From an uncultured Dialister sp. (GTDB taxonomy: Bacteria; Bacillota; Negativicutes; Veillonellales; Dialisteraceae): a stretch of DNA of 26,079 nucleotides. Positions 8,133 to 17,288 of this stretch are shown here, piece by piece. Every line of letters begins with the position of its first letter. Positions within the stretch are counted from its first letter, which is position 1. The translations under genes were made by a program, and so were the position numbers. The DNA is taken from contig UQRR01000021.1 of assembly GCA_900543455.1 (NCBI GenBank), positions 1 through 26,079 of the forward strand, written 5' to 3'. The notes below the pieces were generated by a model, which did not search any database, was not told the origin of the DNA, and was given only the letters and a program-made list of their open reading frames with translations.

Positions 8133-8215
8133 TGACGCCAGCTGTTCTTTGCGCAAGTGGTTAGTAAAGAGTACAGTGTTTCTTGGTTTAGAAATTTCAT
8201 GATGACAGTATAGCG

Positions 8216-8254
8216 AATCGAGGCAATCATTTTCGGATGGTTGCCTCGATTTTA
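8216..8254 (+). terminator. Terminator after the lipoprotein gene
   Basis: Arms 8216-8230 and 8237-8251 pair over 15 positions with one wobble around a TTTCGG loop, followed by T-rich sequence. The 83 bases between the stop codon and the hairpin hold no recognised feature. Confidence 0.9.
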
Positions 8255-8297
8255 TTTGAGCAAATTAAAATTTGAATTATAAATGTCATTAAAATGC

Positions 8298-8325
8298 TTT
8301 AAAATTTATGGGTTTGTAGTATAAT
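8298..8325 (+). promoter_or_regulatory. Promoter candidate for the cobN block
   Basis: A consensus -10 TATAAT (8320-8325) lies 16 bases after a weak -35-like TTTAAA (8298-8303), about 105 bases before the cobN start. The leader contains only small hairpins of about 5 bp and does not resemble a cobalamin riboswitch. Confidence 0.5.
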
Positions 8326-8431
8326 GAATGAGTAAACCATAGTCTTCTATGAAGAGAATCATTTTGATTTCTTAGGGAAGCAAAAAGTATCCGTACGTAT
8401 TTTTTAGGACGAACCGAGAGAAAGGCGAGCT

Positions 8432-11400
8432 ATGGAACCCAAAATTCTATATATGACGAACCATGACAGGCGGTATGCCTCCATGAAGAAAGCCTGTGAG
8501 GCGCTTCAGGAGAAGAGGCTGATTTCTGACCTGTCTATTTCTGTGCGCGTGGAACGCACGAGTGACTGGAGCAGGAATTGGGAGCGCAAAGTATCCGGTG
8601 CTTCTCTGGTCATGATTCACTTGATGAAGAATGCACTGAAGTCTTCCTTTTGGAAAGAGTGTAAAAATTTTCTGGATAAGAATCGGATCGCATACTTTGT
8701 CGATGCCATTGATGGGGATATGGCAGAGCACAGTGCGTCGATCGATGGCGAGGTGCTCGAGACATTCCGCAAGTACTGTCTGTATGGAGGCCTCAGCAAT
8801 TTCAAAAATCTTTGGCTGTATGCGAATGGACTCTTCGATGACAAGGCGGAGAAAGCACAACCGCCGGAGAAGTACAGCTGGGCGGGAATCTATGATCCGA
8901 GCGTGGAGAGCCGCTTGCAGAAGACGCTCTCGGATTACGAGGCGGCGCATCCCTATGGAGATCGGCCTGTACTGGGGCTGCTTTTCTACCGCGATGAGTG
9001 GATCTGGGATGATACCACGTATGTGAAGGCTTTTCTGGAGGAAGCGGACAAAGAAGGCTATGCGGTGCTTCCTGTCTTTGCAAACGGGTTCATCGATGAG
9101 TCTGCAGGCATGCCGTCGTTGTCGGAGGTACTGGAGACGTATTTCATGAAGGACGGACAGCCTGTCATCGATGCGCTGGTGTCCACGATGAAGTTTTCTA
9201 TGCTTGGCGCAGGAAAGACGAGCCTTCCCGTCTTGAAGAAGCTGGGGGTGCCTATCCTTTCTGCCTATACGCTTCTCACATCAGAGGCTGACTGGCGCAA
9301 GAATCCAGAGGGCATGAATGCGGTGGAAACGACGATCGCGGTTGCGCTTCCTGAGCTGGACGGCGCGATTTCCGGTCTGCCGATCGCAGGTCGAAAAAAA
9401 GATGCCGATGGCAGTGTCTCCTATGTGCCGATTCCTGAGCGCGTGACGCAGATGGTCAAAAAGGCAGGGAAATGGGCGAGCCTTCATCATATGAAGAATG
9501 AAAATAAAAAAATCGCTATCATTTTCCATAATTATCCGGCGAAGAATTCGAATATCGGGAGTGCTTCCGGTCTGGATACGATGGAGAGTACCATCCGTCT
9601 CATGAAGGAAATGAAGAAAGCGGGCTATCAGATGGATTTCATCCCGGAAACATCGGATGATTTCATCCGGCTCATGACATCCCATGCGACGAATGATATT
9701 TCCATGATGACGGAAGAGCAGGCGGAGTCCTGCCAGAAGCTTTCCTGCCGTGAGTATCTGGATTTCTTCCGACAGCTCGGGAAAGAAGCGAAGGCATCCA
9801 TGGTGGATACCTGGGGAGAGGCACCGGGCGATGTCATGATTTCAGAAAAAGGTGATATTCTCGTCCCCGGTACGATGGACGGACATCTTTTCCTCACGGT
9901 GCAGCCATCGCGCCAGTACGGGATGGATCCTTCGAAGGCGTATCATGATCCGAAGATCCCGCCGACACATCAGTATCTCGCTTTCTACTACTGGCTGCGT
10001 CATGTGTGGAAAGCGGATGCGGTCATTCATATGGGGACGCATGGAAATCTGGAGTGGCTTCCGGGGAAAGGCGTCGGACTGGATGAAGAAAGCTATCCGG
10101 ACATCGCCCTCGGGGATATCCCGAATATCTATCCATACCATATGACGATCACCGGCGAAGGTATGATCGCCAAGCGCCGCGCTGCTGGCTGTCTGGTCAG
10201 CTACATGCCGGCGCCGGTCGCTGATGCAGGTGCTTACGATGAAATCGCCGAGCTGGAGAAAACGATTGATGAGTATGCCGCTCTCAAGGGAAATGGGAGC
10301 GATGTTTCTGCCATGGAGGAGCCGATTCGCAAATTGGCGGTGAAAGCCAAGCTGGATGAAGAAGTGCCTTATCAGGAAAAGAAGGCATTTGCAGACTATG
10401 TCGCTTCGCTGCATGACTATATCGAAGAGCTGAAAGACAGCGAAGTTCATGTGGGACTGCACATTCTGGGGCAGCCGCTGACAGGCACTCTTCTTGTAGA
10501 CGGCATTCTTCAGATGCTGCGCCTTTCGAATGGAGAGATGCCTTCCATTTATGATTTGCTGGCAGAAAAATACGGCGTTACCTTGGATGATATCCAGCAG
10601 CATGCGGGAGACATGGTGGAAACGCAGGGGATCACTGGCGGACAGCTGATGGATCAAATCCGAAAAGAAGCGAAGCAGGTCATCGAAACGCTATCTTCCG
10701 GCAACTTTACGGCAGAAGCGATCGACTCTGCCATGGCGCTTCCGGAGGCCCATGGCAGTGATGCATGGAGGGAGACGCTGAAGAAACTCCTCCTGTTTGT
10801 GAAAGAGGAGATGGTACCGCGTATTCAGGGGGCGAAGGAGGAACTTACGCACACGATGGATGCGCTGGCAGGTCGCTATGTGGAGCCGGGGCCTTCCGGC
10901 TCACCGAATGCTGGCGGCGTTTCGCTCCTTCCGTCAGGACGCAATTTCTATGGCACGGATCCCCGCACCATGCCATCCCCGGCAGGATGGCAGCTTGGCG
11001 TGAAGCTGGGCGATCGCATGATAGAAAAATTCATCGCTGACCAGGGCAAGTATCCGGAAAATATCGGGATGGTACTGTGGTCGGGGCCGAATATGCGCTC
11101 CTCGGGGCAGGACATCGCCGAATTTCTTTACCTTCTGGGGGTCCGTCCTGTCTGGCAGAAGGGGAGTCTGCGCGTGACAGGGCTCGAGGCGATACCCCTT
11201 ACAGAACTCAAACGGCCGCGCATCGACGTGACGGGACGTATCTCCGGCCTTTTCCGCGATACCCTTCCGCAGCTCGCTGAACTGATGGATCAGGCGGTAC
11301 TTCTTGTGGCCGCGCTGGATGAATCCGAAGAGGATAATTTCATCCGTAAGCATGTGAAAGAAGATGCCAGATCCATGGAGGATGCCGGTGTCGATGGAGA

Positions 11401-12145
11401 TGAGGCATGGAGAAATGCAGCTTTCCGCATCTTTGGCGACGCGCCCGGAACCTACGGTGCAGGTGTCAATACGGTGCTTGATGCGAAGAACTGGCAGACG
11501 GAAGAGGATCTGGCGAATGTGTATGTCCGCTGGGGCGGGCATGTCTTCGGCGGCGGCAAACGCGGCGTCTTCCATCCAGAGCTGTTCCAGAAGCGTCTCG
11601 CTTCTCTCGACCTCACGGTCAAGAATGAGGAAAACCATGAGAGCAATATCCTTTCATCCGATGATTACAATGCATTCCATGGCGGGATGATCGCGGCAGT
11701 CAAGAGCCTCGGCGGGAAAGCACCTGTTTCCTACGTGGGGGACAGTACGAATCGTTCTTCCGTTGGCGTAAAGACGGTACAGGAAGAAATGAAGCGTGTC
11801 TTCCGTGCAGAATCTATGAATCCGAAGTATATCGAAGGGCTCATGAAACACGGCTACAAAGGGGCGACCGATCTCGCAAACCGTCTCTCGATTTCCTTCC
11901 AGTGGGATGCGACAAGCGGTGTCATGGATGACTGGATGTATGAACAGTATGCCCAGAAATATGCTTTAGATCCGGCGATGCAGAAATGGATGAAGAAGGT
12001 CAATCCATGGGCGCTCCAGAGCATGGCAGAGACGCTTCTTGAAGCAAACCAGCGTGACATGTGGCACGCAAGCGATGAGATGAAAGAGGAGCTGCAGGAG
12101 CTTTACCTCTCTGTCGAAGGGGAACTCGAAGATGATGACGACTGA
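8432..12145 (+). CDS. cobN: CobN-type chelatase large subunit (cobaltochelatase / Mg-chelatase H family)
   Basis: This is the large porphyrin- or corrin-binding subunit of an ATP-dependent class I chelatase, likely inserting cobalt into a corrin ring with the AAA+ subunits encoded downstream. The 1237 aa are close to the usual CobN length. The hallmark HMGTHGNLEWLPGKG begins at His533, and the C-terminal third has the NPKYIEGLMKHGYKGA-type block of the family. The sequence alone cannot separate true cobaltochelatase from other CobN-like chelatases. The cluster also has cbiL and cbiA of the anaerobic, early-cobalt route, which makes the timing of metal insertion unclear. It starts at ATG 8432 after an AAAGGCGAG site and overlaps the radical SAM gene by 14 bases. 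Confidence 0.9.
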   Translation: MEPKILYMTNHDRRYASMKKACEALQEKRLISDLSISVRVERTSDWSRNWERKVSGASLVMIHLMKNALKSSFWKECKNFLDKNRIAYFVDAIDGDMAEHSASIDGEVLETFRKYCLYGGLSNFKNLWLYANGLFDDKAEKAQPPEKYSWAGIYDPSVESRLQKTLSDYEAAHPYGDRPVLGLLFYRDEWIWDDTTYVKAFLEEADKEGYAVLPVFANGFIDESAGMPSLSEVLETYFMKDGQPVIDALVSTMKFSMLGAGKTSLPVLKKLGVPILSAYTLLTSEADWRKNPEGMNAVETTIAVALPELDGAISGLPIAGRKKDADGSVSYVPIPERVTQMVKKAGKWASLHHMKNENKKIAIIFHNYPAKNSNIGSASGLDTMESTIRLMKEMKKAGYQMDFIPETSDDFIRLMTSHATNDISMMTEEQAESCQKLSCREYLDFFRQLGKEAKASMVDTWGEAPGDVMISEKGDILVPGTMDGHLFLTVQPSRQYGMDPSKAYHDPKIPPTHQYLAFYYWLRHVWKADAVIHMGTHGNLEWLPGKGVGLDEESYPDIALGDIPNIYPYHMTITGEGMIAKRRAAGCLVSYMPAPVADAGAYDEIAELEKTIDEYAALKGNGSDVSAMEEPIRKLAVKAKLDEEVPYQEKKAFADYVASLHDYIEELKDSEVHVGLHILGQPLTGTLLVDGILQMLRLSNGEMPSIYDLLAEKYGVTLDDIQQHAGDMVETQGITGGQLMDQIRKEAKQVIETLSSGNFTAEAIDSAMALPEAHGSDAWRETLKKLLLFVKEEMVPRIQGAKEELTHTMDALAGRYVEPGPSGSPNAGGVSLLPSGRNFYGTDPRTMPSPAGWQLGVKLGDRMIEKFIADQGKYPENIGMVLWSGPNMRSSGQDIAEFLYLLGVRPVWQKGSLRVTGLEAIPLTELKRPRIDVTGRISGLFRDTLPQLAELMDQAVLLVAALDESEEDNFIRKHVKEDARSMEDAGVDGDEAWRNAAFRIFGDAPGTYGAGVNTVLDAKNWQTEEDLANVYVRWGGHVFGGGKRGVFHPELFQKRLASLDLTVKNEENHESNILSSDDYNAFHGGMIAAVKSLGGKAPVSYVGDSTNRSSVGVKTVQEEMKRVFRAESMNPKYIEGLMKHGYKGATDLANRLSISFQWDATSGVMDDWMYEQYAQKYALDPAMQKWMKKVNPWALQSMAETLLEANQRDMWHASDEMKEELQELYLSVEGELEDDDD

Positions 12146-13184
12146 CCTTGCGCCGATCCGTATGCTGGTCCTTACGCTGACCGGCCGCTGCAACTTTGCC
12201 TGTCGGTATTGTTATGCAGCAGACGCAGATCAGGTGGATATGACGGAGGAGACGGCCATTGCGGCACTGCACCTTGCCGGAAGGGGAGGAAATCGCTTTC
12301 TCCTGCAGTTTTCCGGCGGGGAGCCGCTGCTTCGATTTCCGCTCATACGTAAACTGGTAGAAATCGCCGAGAGAAATCACTATGATGCGCAGATGCAGAT
12401 ACAGACGAATGGTTCACTCCTCACCAAAGATATAGGTGCATGGCTCTACCAGCATGGAGTGGGGATCGGTATTTCCTGTGACGGACGCAAGGATCTCATG
12501 GACCGCACGCGCCGGAAAAAAGATGGCGGCTCGTCCTTTCAGGCTGCGTCAGAAGGCTTTAAGAATCTGGCGTCTGCCGGCATCGGGACGGGCATCACCT
12601 GCGTCGTGACAGAGGATATGACAGAGGATCTTCCCGGTATTGCAGACATGGCGCATTTCTATGGAAATGTTCACCAGGTCGGCTTCGACATCTTGCGTGA
12701 GCAGGGGCGCGGGGCAGCTCTTCATGCGCCTTCCGCAGAGGCGATGACAAAAGCGCTCGAAAAGACGGCGGCGCGCATGGACCTTTTGGAACAGATGACG
12801 GGACGGCATATCCATTTCACGCAGGAGAATCGAGCTGCTCGTCTTGCGAAAACCAAGGATTACGATTTCCCGCAATGCTATGCCATGCACGGGGAAGCGG
12901 CTTTTGTCGATGTGCATGGGAATATCTATGCCTGCTCCTCGCTGATGGGAAGAGATCGCTATCTTTTGGGAAATGTCTGCGAAGGGCGTGATCCTGAAAA
13001 AGTGAGAGCCGTTGCTGCTTTTGTCAAGAAGTCCATGGCGGAGTGCCGCGACTGCTCCTATTTCCCTCTATGCGGCGGTGGCTGCTTCTCCCGCTGGCTT
13101 CGCTCGGACGGAGCGGTGAAAAAGTCTGAAGCAGAATGTGCGATGAAACAGTTTTTTATAAAAAGATATATGAGGAAATGCTGA
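12132..13184 (+). CDS. Radical SAM/SPASM domain protein coupled to cobN
   Basis: A 350-aa iron-sulfur enzyme of the radical SAM family. The [4Fe-4S] motif CNFACRYC uses Cys20, Cys24 and Cys27, followed by the SAM-binding FSGGEP. The C-terminus has a full SPASM cysteine set: one Cys, then GNIYAC, then CRDCSYFPLCGGGC (CX2CX5CX3C) and a final Cys in AECA. The nearest families are anaerobic sulfatase maturases and peptide-modifying enzymes. No sulfatase or small precursor peptide is visible nearby. It overlaps cobN by 14 bases and lies before the two AAA+ chelatase genes, so a role in corrin synthesis or in modifying a chelatase partner is inferred. Start codons at 12132 and 12135 are both possible. 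Confidence 0.88.
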   Translation: MMTTDLAPIRMLVLTLTGRCNFACRYCYAADADQVDMTEETAIAALHLAGRGGNRFLLQFSGGEPLLRFPLIRKLVEIAERNHYDAQMQIQTNGSLLTKDIGAWLYQHGVGIGISCDGRKDLMDRTRRKKDGGSSFQAASEGFKNLASAGIGTGITCVVTEDMTEDLPGIADMAHFYGNVHQVGFDILREQGRGAALHAPSAEAMTKALEKTAARMDLLEQMTGRHIHFTQENRAARLAKTKDYDFPQCYAMHGEAAFVDVHGNIYACSSLMGRDRYLLGNVCEGRDPEKVRAVAAFVKKSMAECRDCSYFPLCGGGCFSRWLRSDGAVKKSEAECAMKQFFIKRYMRKC

Positions 13185-13258
13185 TTCCGCAAAGAACCTG
13201 TGTTTCTCCTGCACCTTTTTTCTATCGATAAGATCCATTTATTTTAAGGAGGATATTC

Positions 13259-14287
13259 ATGAAAAGACAGGGAACATTTCCATTTACGGCCATCATCGGC
13301 CAGGATACGATGAAAAGAGCACTCGTGCTGAATGTTGTCAATCCAAAGCTGGGCGGGGTACTCATTCAGGGTGAGAAAGGAACGGCAAAGTCGACCGCTG
13401 TGCGCGCGCTCGCTGACCTGCTTCCGCCGCGCCGCTGCATCAAGGGATGCCGTTTCCATGACGATCCAGATGACAAAGCCAACTGGTGTGATGAATGTCA
13501 TGAAAAATACGACCATGCAGAACCGGACGTAGAGATGCTGCCGATGAAGGTGGTCGAGCTTCCGGTCAGTGCGACAGAAGACCGTGTCGTCGGCACACTG
13601 GATATCGAGGCGGCTATCCGTGAAGGCAAGCGCTCCTTCGAAACGGGGATTCTCGCTGATGCGAACCGCAACATTCTCTATGTCGATGAGATCAATCTGC
13701 TGGATGACCATGTCGTCGATGTACTTCTTGACTCTGCCGCTATGGGGATCAATACCGTAGAGCGTGAAGGGATTTCCTACTCCCATCCGGCGCGCTTCTC
13801 TCTGGTCGGCACAATGAATCCGGAAGAAGGGGACATCCGTCCGCAGCTTCTTGACCGTTTCGCCCTTTCTGTCAAGGTCGTCGGTGAACAGGATCCGGGA
13901 AAGAGAGCAGAAATCATCAAACGCCGTCTGGCTTATGAAGCAGATCCGCAGCCTTTTCTCGAAGCGTGGAAGGATGAGCAGGAGAAAGAAGTTCGCCGCA
14001 TCGAGCGTGCGATGAAGCTGCTCCCGCAGGTCACGGTGTCGAATGACATTCTCCTGCTGGCTGCCAAGATCTCCATCACACTCGGTGTCGATGGTCACCG
14101 TGCAGACATCACGCTGATCAAGACAGCAGAAACCATCGCGGCCGTAGAAGGCCATACTGAGGTCACGAAGGAAGACATCCGTGAGGCTTCCCGTCTGGCG
14201 CTCCCGCACCGTATGAGACGCCGTCCTTTCGAAGAACAGACTCTGGACTGGTCCGAAGTGGATAAGGTCATCGACGATGAAGCGTAA
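13259..14287 (+). CDS. ChlI/BchI-like AAA+ ATPase subunit of the chelatase
   Basis: This is the AAA+ motor subunit of a class I chelatase and probably powers the CobN homolog encoded upstream. The 342-aa protein has Walker A GEKGTAKST (38-46), Walker B ILYVDEINLL, and the family's GTMNPEEGDIRPQLLDRF sensor and arginine-finger region. A four-cysteine insert (Cys60, Cys64, Cys77, Cys80) may bind zinc or an Fe-S cluster; I recall a similar insert in other CobN-linked ChlI proteins. AAGGAGG lies 7 bases before the ATG. A 74-base gap follows the radical SAM gene with no terminator, so it is probably in the same transcript. It overlaps the next gene by 11 bases. Confidence 0.92.
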   Translation: MKRQGTFPFTAIIGQDTMKRALVLNVVNPKLGGVLIQGEKGTAKSTAVRALADLLPPRRCIKGCRFHDDPDDKANWCDECHEKYDHAEPDVEMLPMKVVELPVSATEDRVVGTLDIEAAIREGKRSFETGILADANRNILYVDEINLLDDHVVDVLLDSAAMGINTVEREGISYSHPARFSLVGTMNPEEGDIRPQLLDRFALSVKVVGEQDPGKRAEIIKRRLAYEADPQPFLEAWKDEQEKEVRRIERAMKLLPQVTVSNDILLLAAKISITLGVDGHRADITLIKTAETIAAVEGHTEVTKEDIREASRLALPHRMRRRPFEEQTLDWSEVDKVIDDEA

Positions 14288-16190
14288 CGGATTTCCTTTC
14301 GCTGCCATCTGCGGCGCAGAAAAGGCGAAGGAAGCGATCCTCCTCACCCTGGTCAACCCGCACGCCGGAGGACTTCTCCTGTCTGGTGAAAAGGGAACAG
14401 GGAAATCTACGCTCGTCCGAAGCGCCAGAGAGCTTCTGGACGCCCCGTGGGTAGAGGTGCCGATCAGCATCACAGAGGACCGTCTCTTCGGAGCTATCGA
14501 TGCCGAAGAGGCCATTCGAAGCGGGCACAAAAAGCTCCTGCCGGGTCTTATCGATGAAGCCAATGACGGACTGCTCTATATCGATGATGCGAATCTGCTG
14601 CGCGACGATCTGCTTTCTGCCATTCTGAATATTCGCGAGGCAGGCGGCTACCGCCTCGAGCGTGACGGTCTCTCGGAGCAGAGAGAGTCTCGTTTCACGG
14701 TACTTTCTGTCATGAATCCGGAAAGCGGTACGCTTTCTTCTTCTTCGCTCGACCGTTTCGGCCTTTTTGCCCAGATAGAGCCTGCGACAGATGATAAGAC
14801 CAGGATCGAAATCATTCGACGTGTACTGGATTTCGAAAAAGACGGATTGGCTTTCCGCAAGAAATGGGAGAAAGAGACAGAAGCGCTGAGGGATCAGGTC
14901 GCCAAGGCCAGAGAAAGACTGAAAGATGTCGAGGTGTCACCGGCCATGATCCAGCTGGCCGCCGTCTATACACTGAAGGCACATGTGGCGGGACATCGTG
15001 CGGACATTTATCTCATCGAAGCCGCCAGAGCCGAAGCGGCATTGGCGGGAAGAAAATATGTCCTTCCGAAAGACCTTGAAAAGGCGGCAGAATTCATCCT
15101 GCCTCACCGCATGAGAAAAGCGGAAGAAGAGGAAGATAGGCATGAGGATACAGAGAATCCACCGCCGCAGCCGCCGGATAGCGAGGCACCTTCGAAGGAT
15201 CAGCCGCAGGATCCTTCTCAGAGTGATCAGGATTTCACAAGACCGGAGCAGCCGCAGCCCGAGCAGACGGATACGGAAGACAGTCAAGGCAATGAGAATC
15301 AAAATGATACCAATGCCCAGATGTCGAACCCGAAGGGGGCTTCCCGGGAGCGTGTCGATGCGGCCAATCTCCATGTCAATCTGCCTCCGATGTGGATCGA
15401 GCCTGCCAAGGACAGAAAGCCGAAGAAAGGGAGCGGCAAGCGCAGCCTGACCATGACTGACCTGATGCAGGGACGCTATGTACGTGCGGAAATCCCGAAA
15501 GCAAAGACCAGCGACATTGCTTTCGATGCCACGCTGCGTGCAGCGGCTCCGTATCAGAAGGCCCGCCCGTCGAATGGATGTGCTGTCGTCATCAGAAAAG
15601 ATGACCTTCGCAGCAAAGTACGTGAAAAACGCACGGGGAATATTTTCCTTTTCGTCGTCGATGCCTCCGGATCCATGGGCGCTCGGGAACGTATGAAAAC
15701 GGTCAAAGGCGTCATCTTCAAGATCCTCCTTGATGCGTATCAGAAACGTGATCGCGTCGGTATGATCGCTTTCCGTAAGAAGCAGGCGGAGGTCCTTCTC
15801 CCTGTCACAAGAAGCGTAGATTTCGCGCAGAAGAAACTGGCCTCTATGCCGACCGGCGGCAAGACGCCGCTGGCAAAAGGTCTTCTCAAAGCGGAAGATG
15901 TACTCGATATGCTTTATAGGCAGGATCCGGCGCAGGATCCCGTTGTCATTCTCATCACGGATGGCCGTGCGACCAGTCCGCTCAATGAAGGAACCAATCC
16001 CGTGACGGATGCCATGGATGAAGCGAAACGCATAGGACGCCGCCATCTACCTGTGGCTGTCATCGATACGGAGTCGGGCTTTATCCGGCTCGGTCTGGCG
16101 AAAAAGATCGCCAAGGCCATGGGGGCCTCCTATTTCCAGGTCGATAAGATGACAGAAGACCAGCTTCTCCATATTTGGCGTTGTATGTAA
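14277..16190 (+). CDS. Fused AAA+ / von Willebrand A chelatase subunit (ChlD/BchD-like)
   Basis: This 637-aa protein corresponds to the D subunit of Mg/Co chelatases. Residues 1 to about 290 form a ChlI-like AAA+ domain with Walker A GEKGTGKST (37-45) and LLYIDDANLL at Walker B, where Asp-Asp replaces the usual Asp-Glu, hinting at weak or no ATPase activity. Residues of about 290-370 form a low-complexity linker rich in Pro, Gln, Asp and Glu, as is usual in ChlD. The C-terminal VWA domain holds the MIDAS motif DASGSMG starting at Asp462, with later TPLAKG and ITDGRAT. It would bridge the AAA+ ring to the CobN subunit. It is translationally coupled to the ChlI gene. Confidence 0.92.
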   Translation: MKRNGFPFAAICGAEKAKEAILLTLVNPHAGGLLLSGEKGTGKSTLVRSARELLDAPWVEVPISITEDRLFGAIDAEEAIRSGHKKLLPGLIDEANDGLLYIDDANLLRDDLLSAILNIREAGGYRLERDGLSEQRESRFTVLSVMNPESGTLSSSSLDRFGLFAQIEPATDDKTRIEIIRRVLDFEKDGLAFRKKWEKETEALRDQVAKARERLKDVEVSPAMIQLAAVYTLKAHVAGHRADIYLIEAARAEAALAGRKYVLPKDLEKAAEFILPHRMRKAEEEEDRHEDTENPPPQPPDSEAPSKDQPQDPSQSDQDFTRPEQPQPEQTDTEDSQGNENQNDTNAQMSNPKGASRERVDAANLHVNLPPMWIEPAKDRKPKKGSGKRSLTMTDLMQGRYVRAEIPKAKTSDIAFDATLRAAAPYQKARPSNGCAVVIRKDDLRSKVREKRTGNIFLFVVDASGSMGARERMKTVKGVIFKILLDAYQKRDRVGMIAFRKKQAEVLLPVTRSVDFAQKKLASMPTGGKTPLAKGLLKAEDVLDMLYRQDPAQDPVVILITDGRATSPLNEGTNPVTDAMDEAKRIGRRHLPVAVIDTESGFIRLGLAKKIAKAMGASYFQVDKMTEDQLLHIWRCM

Positions 16191-16255
16191 ATGAAGAGAA
16201 GACGTGGCGTGTGCTATATCCAATGATAGGTGTCTCTTCTTTAATGAAGCATCAA

Positions 16256-16295
16256 AAAAATCCGACTGCTTACAAATGTAAACAGTCGGATTTTT
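16256..16295. terminator. Bidirectional terminator between the chelatase block and galU
   Basis: An inverted repeat of about 18 bp with one mismatch, with an A-run on the left and a T-run on the right. It can serve the + strand chelatase block and the - strand galU. A weaker 7-bp hairpin of GAAGAGA/TCTCTTC type lies just upstream (about 16195-16240). Confidence 0.9.
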
Positions 16296-16344
16296 GCGTG
16301 CATGGAGAGAAAAGGAGGGAGATAACGACCGAATCGATGCGTTC

Positions 16345-17226
16345 TTAGTCCATGTTTGCGACCAGTGTTTTTAAATAGTTCTTGAAATCTTCTCCGAGGT
16401 CTTCCCTGCGAAGAGCAAATTCAACGGTCGCCTTGAGGTAGCCGAGCTTATTTCCTGTGTCATAACGCTTGCCTGTGAAATTGTAGGCATAGACGTGACC
16501 GTCATGTGCCATGACGCGCAGGGCATCGGTGAGCTGGATTTCTCCGCCCTTTCCGGGCTTCGTCTGTTCCAGAATTCCAAAAATATCCGGTGTGATGACG
16601 TAACGGCCAAGGGCTGCAAACTGGCTCGGCGCTTCCTCTATCAACGGTTTCTCGATCATATCCTTGACGTGAACCAGATTCGGATCTTCCGTTGGGACGC
16701 CGTTTACGATGCCGTAAGAGGAAACCGCACTTTGGGGGACGATCTGGCAGCCGATGACGGTGGCGCCGGTCTTTTGGTACTGGTCCATCAGCTGTTTCAG
16801 CGCCGGGGTATCATTGCCATTGTACACGACATCATCGCCAAGAATGACGCCGAATGGTTCATCATCGATGAAATCCTTCGCGCAGAGTATGGCATCGCCG
16901 AGGCCTCTCATATATGGCTGGCGGGTGTAGTGGATCTTCACAGAAGCGACCTGGCGGACTTCTTTCAGAAGATCCATCTTGCCGGATTCATAAAGATGCT
17001 CTTCCAGTTCAGGGGAGGAGTCGAAGTGGTCTTCGATCGCTCTCTTGGCATGGCCGGAAATGATCAGGATCTGTTCGATGCCGCTCGCTTTGATTTCTTC
17101 GACGATATATTGGATGGTGGGTTTGTCGACGATAGGCAGCATTTCCTTGGGCATCGCTTTTGTTTCCGGCAGGAAACGGGTGCCAAAGCCAGCAGCCGGA
17201 ATGACGGCTTTTCTGATTTTCTGCAT
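16345..17226 (-). CDS. galU: UTP-glucose-1-phosphate uridylyltransferase
   Basis: GalU makes UDP-glucose from UTP and glucose-1-phosphate in the cytoplasm for cell-envelope sugars. The 293-aa protein opens with the nucleotidyltransferase signature PAAGFGTRFLPETKAMPKEM (residues 10-29) and continues with PTIQYIVEEI and GVILGDDVVY. The length is normal. Reading on the minus strand, AAGGAG precedes the ATG, and galE lies 62 bases upstream, so the two are likely cotranscribed. A small 8-bp hairpin (17267-17290 in + coordinates) covers the galE stop codon but has no T-run. No oddities seen. Confidence 0.96.
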   Translation of the reverse strand: MQKIRKAVIPAAGFGTRFLPETKAMPKEMLPIVDKPTIQYIVEEIKASGIEQILIISGHAKRAIEDHFDSSPELEEHLYESGKMDLLKEVRQVASVKIHYTRQPYMRGLGDAILCAKDFIDDEPFGVILGDDVVYNGNDTPALKQLMDQYQKTGATVIGCQIVPQSAVSSYGIVNGVPTEDPNLVHVKDMIEKPLIEEAPSQFAALGRYVITPDIFGILEQTKPGKGGEIQLTDALRVMAHDGHVYAYNFTGKRYDTGNKLGYLKATVEFALRREDLGEDFKNYLKTLVANMD

Positions 17227-17288
17227 GATAATTCTCCTTCTTGTGTGTTTAATATTTGAGGCGTGGAAGAATCAAAAAGGAATGATTC

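Noticed and set aside
8330..8431. Cobalamin riboswitch before cobN
   Set aside because: Only about 100 bases with hairpins of about 5 bp; too short, and lacking the B12-box and kissing-loop-like sequences.
13244..14563. Minus-strand ORF of 439 codons opposite the ChlI gene
   Set aside because: Antisense shadow of two clear AAA+ genes; the composition does not resemble a protein family.
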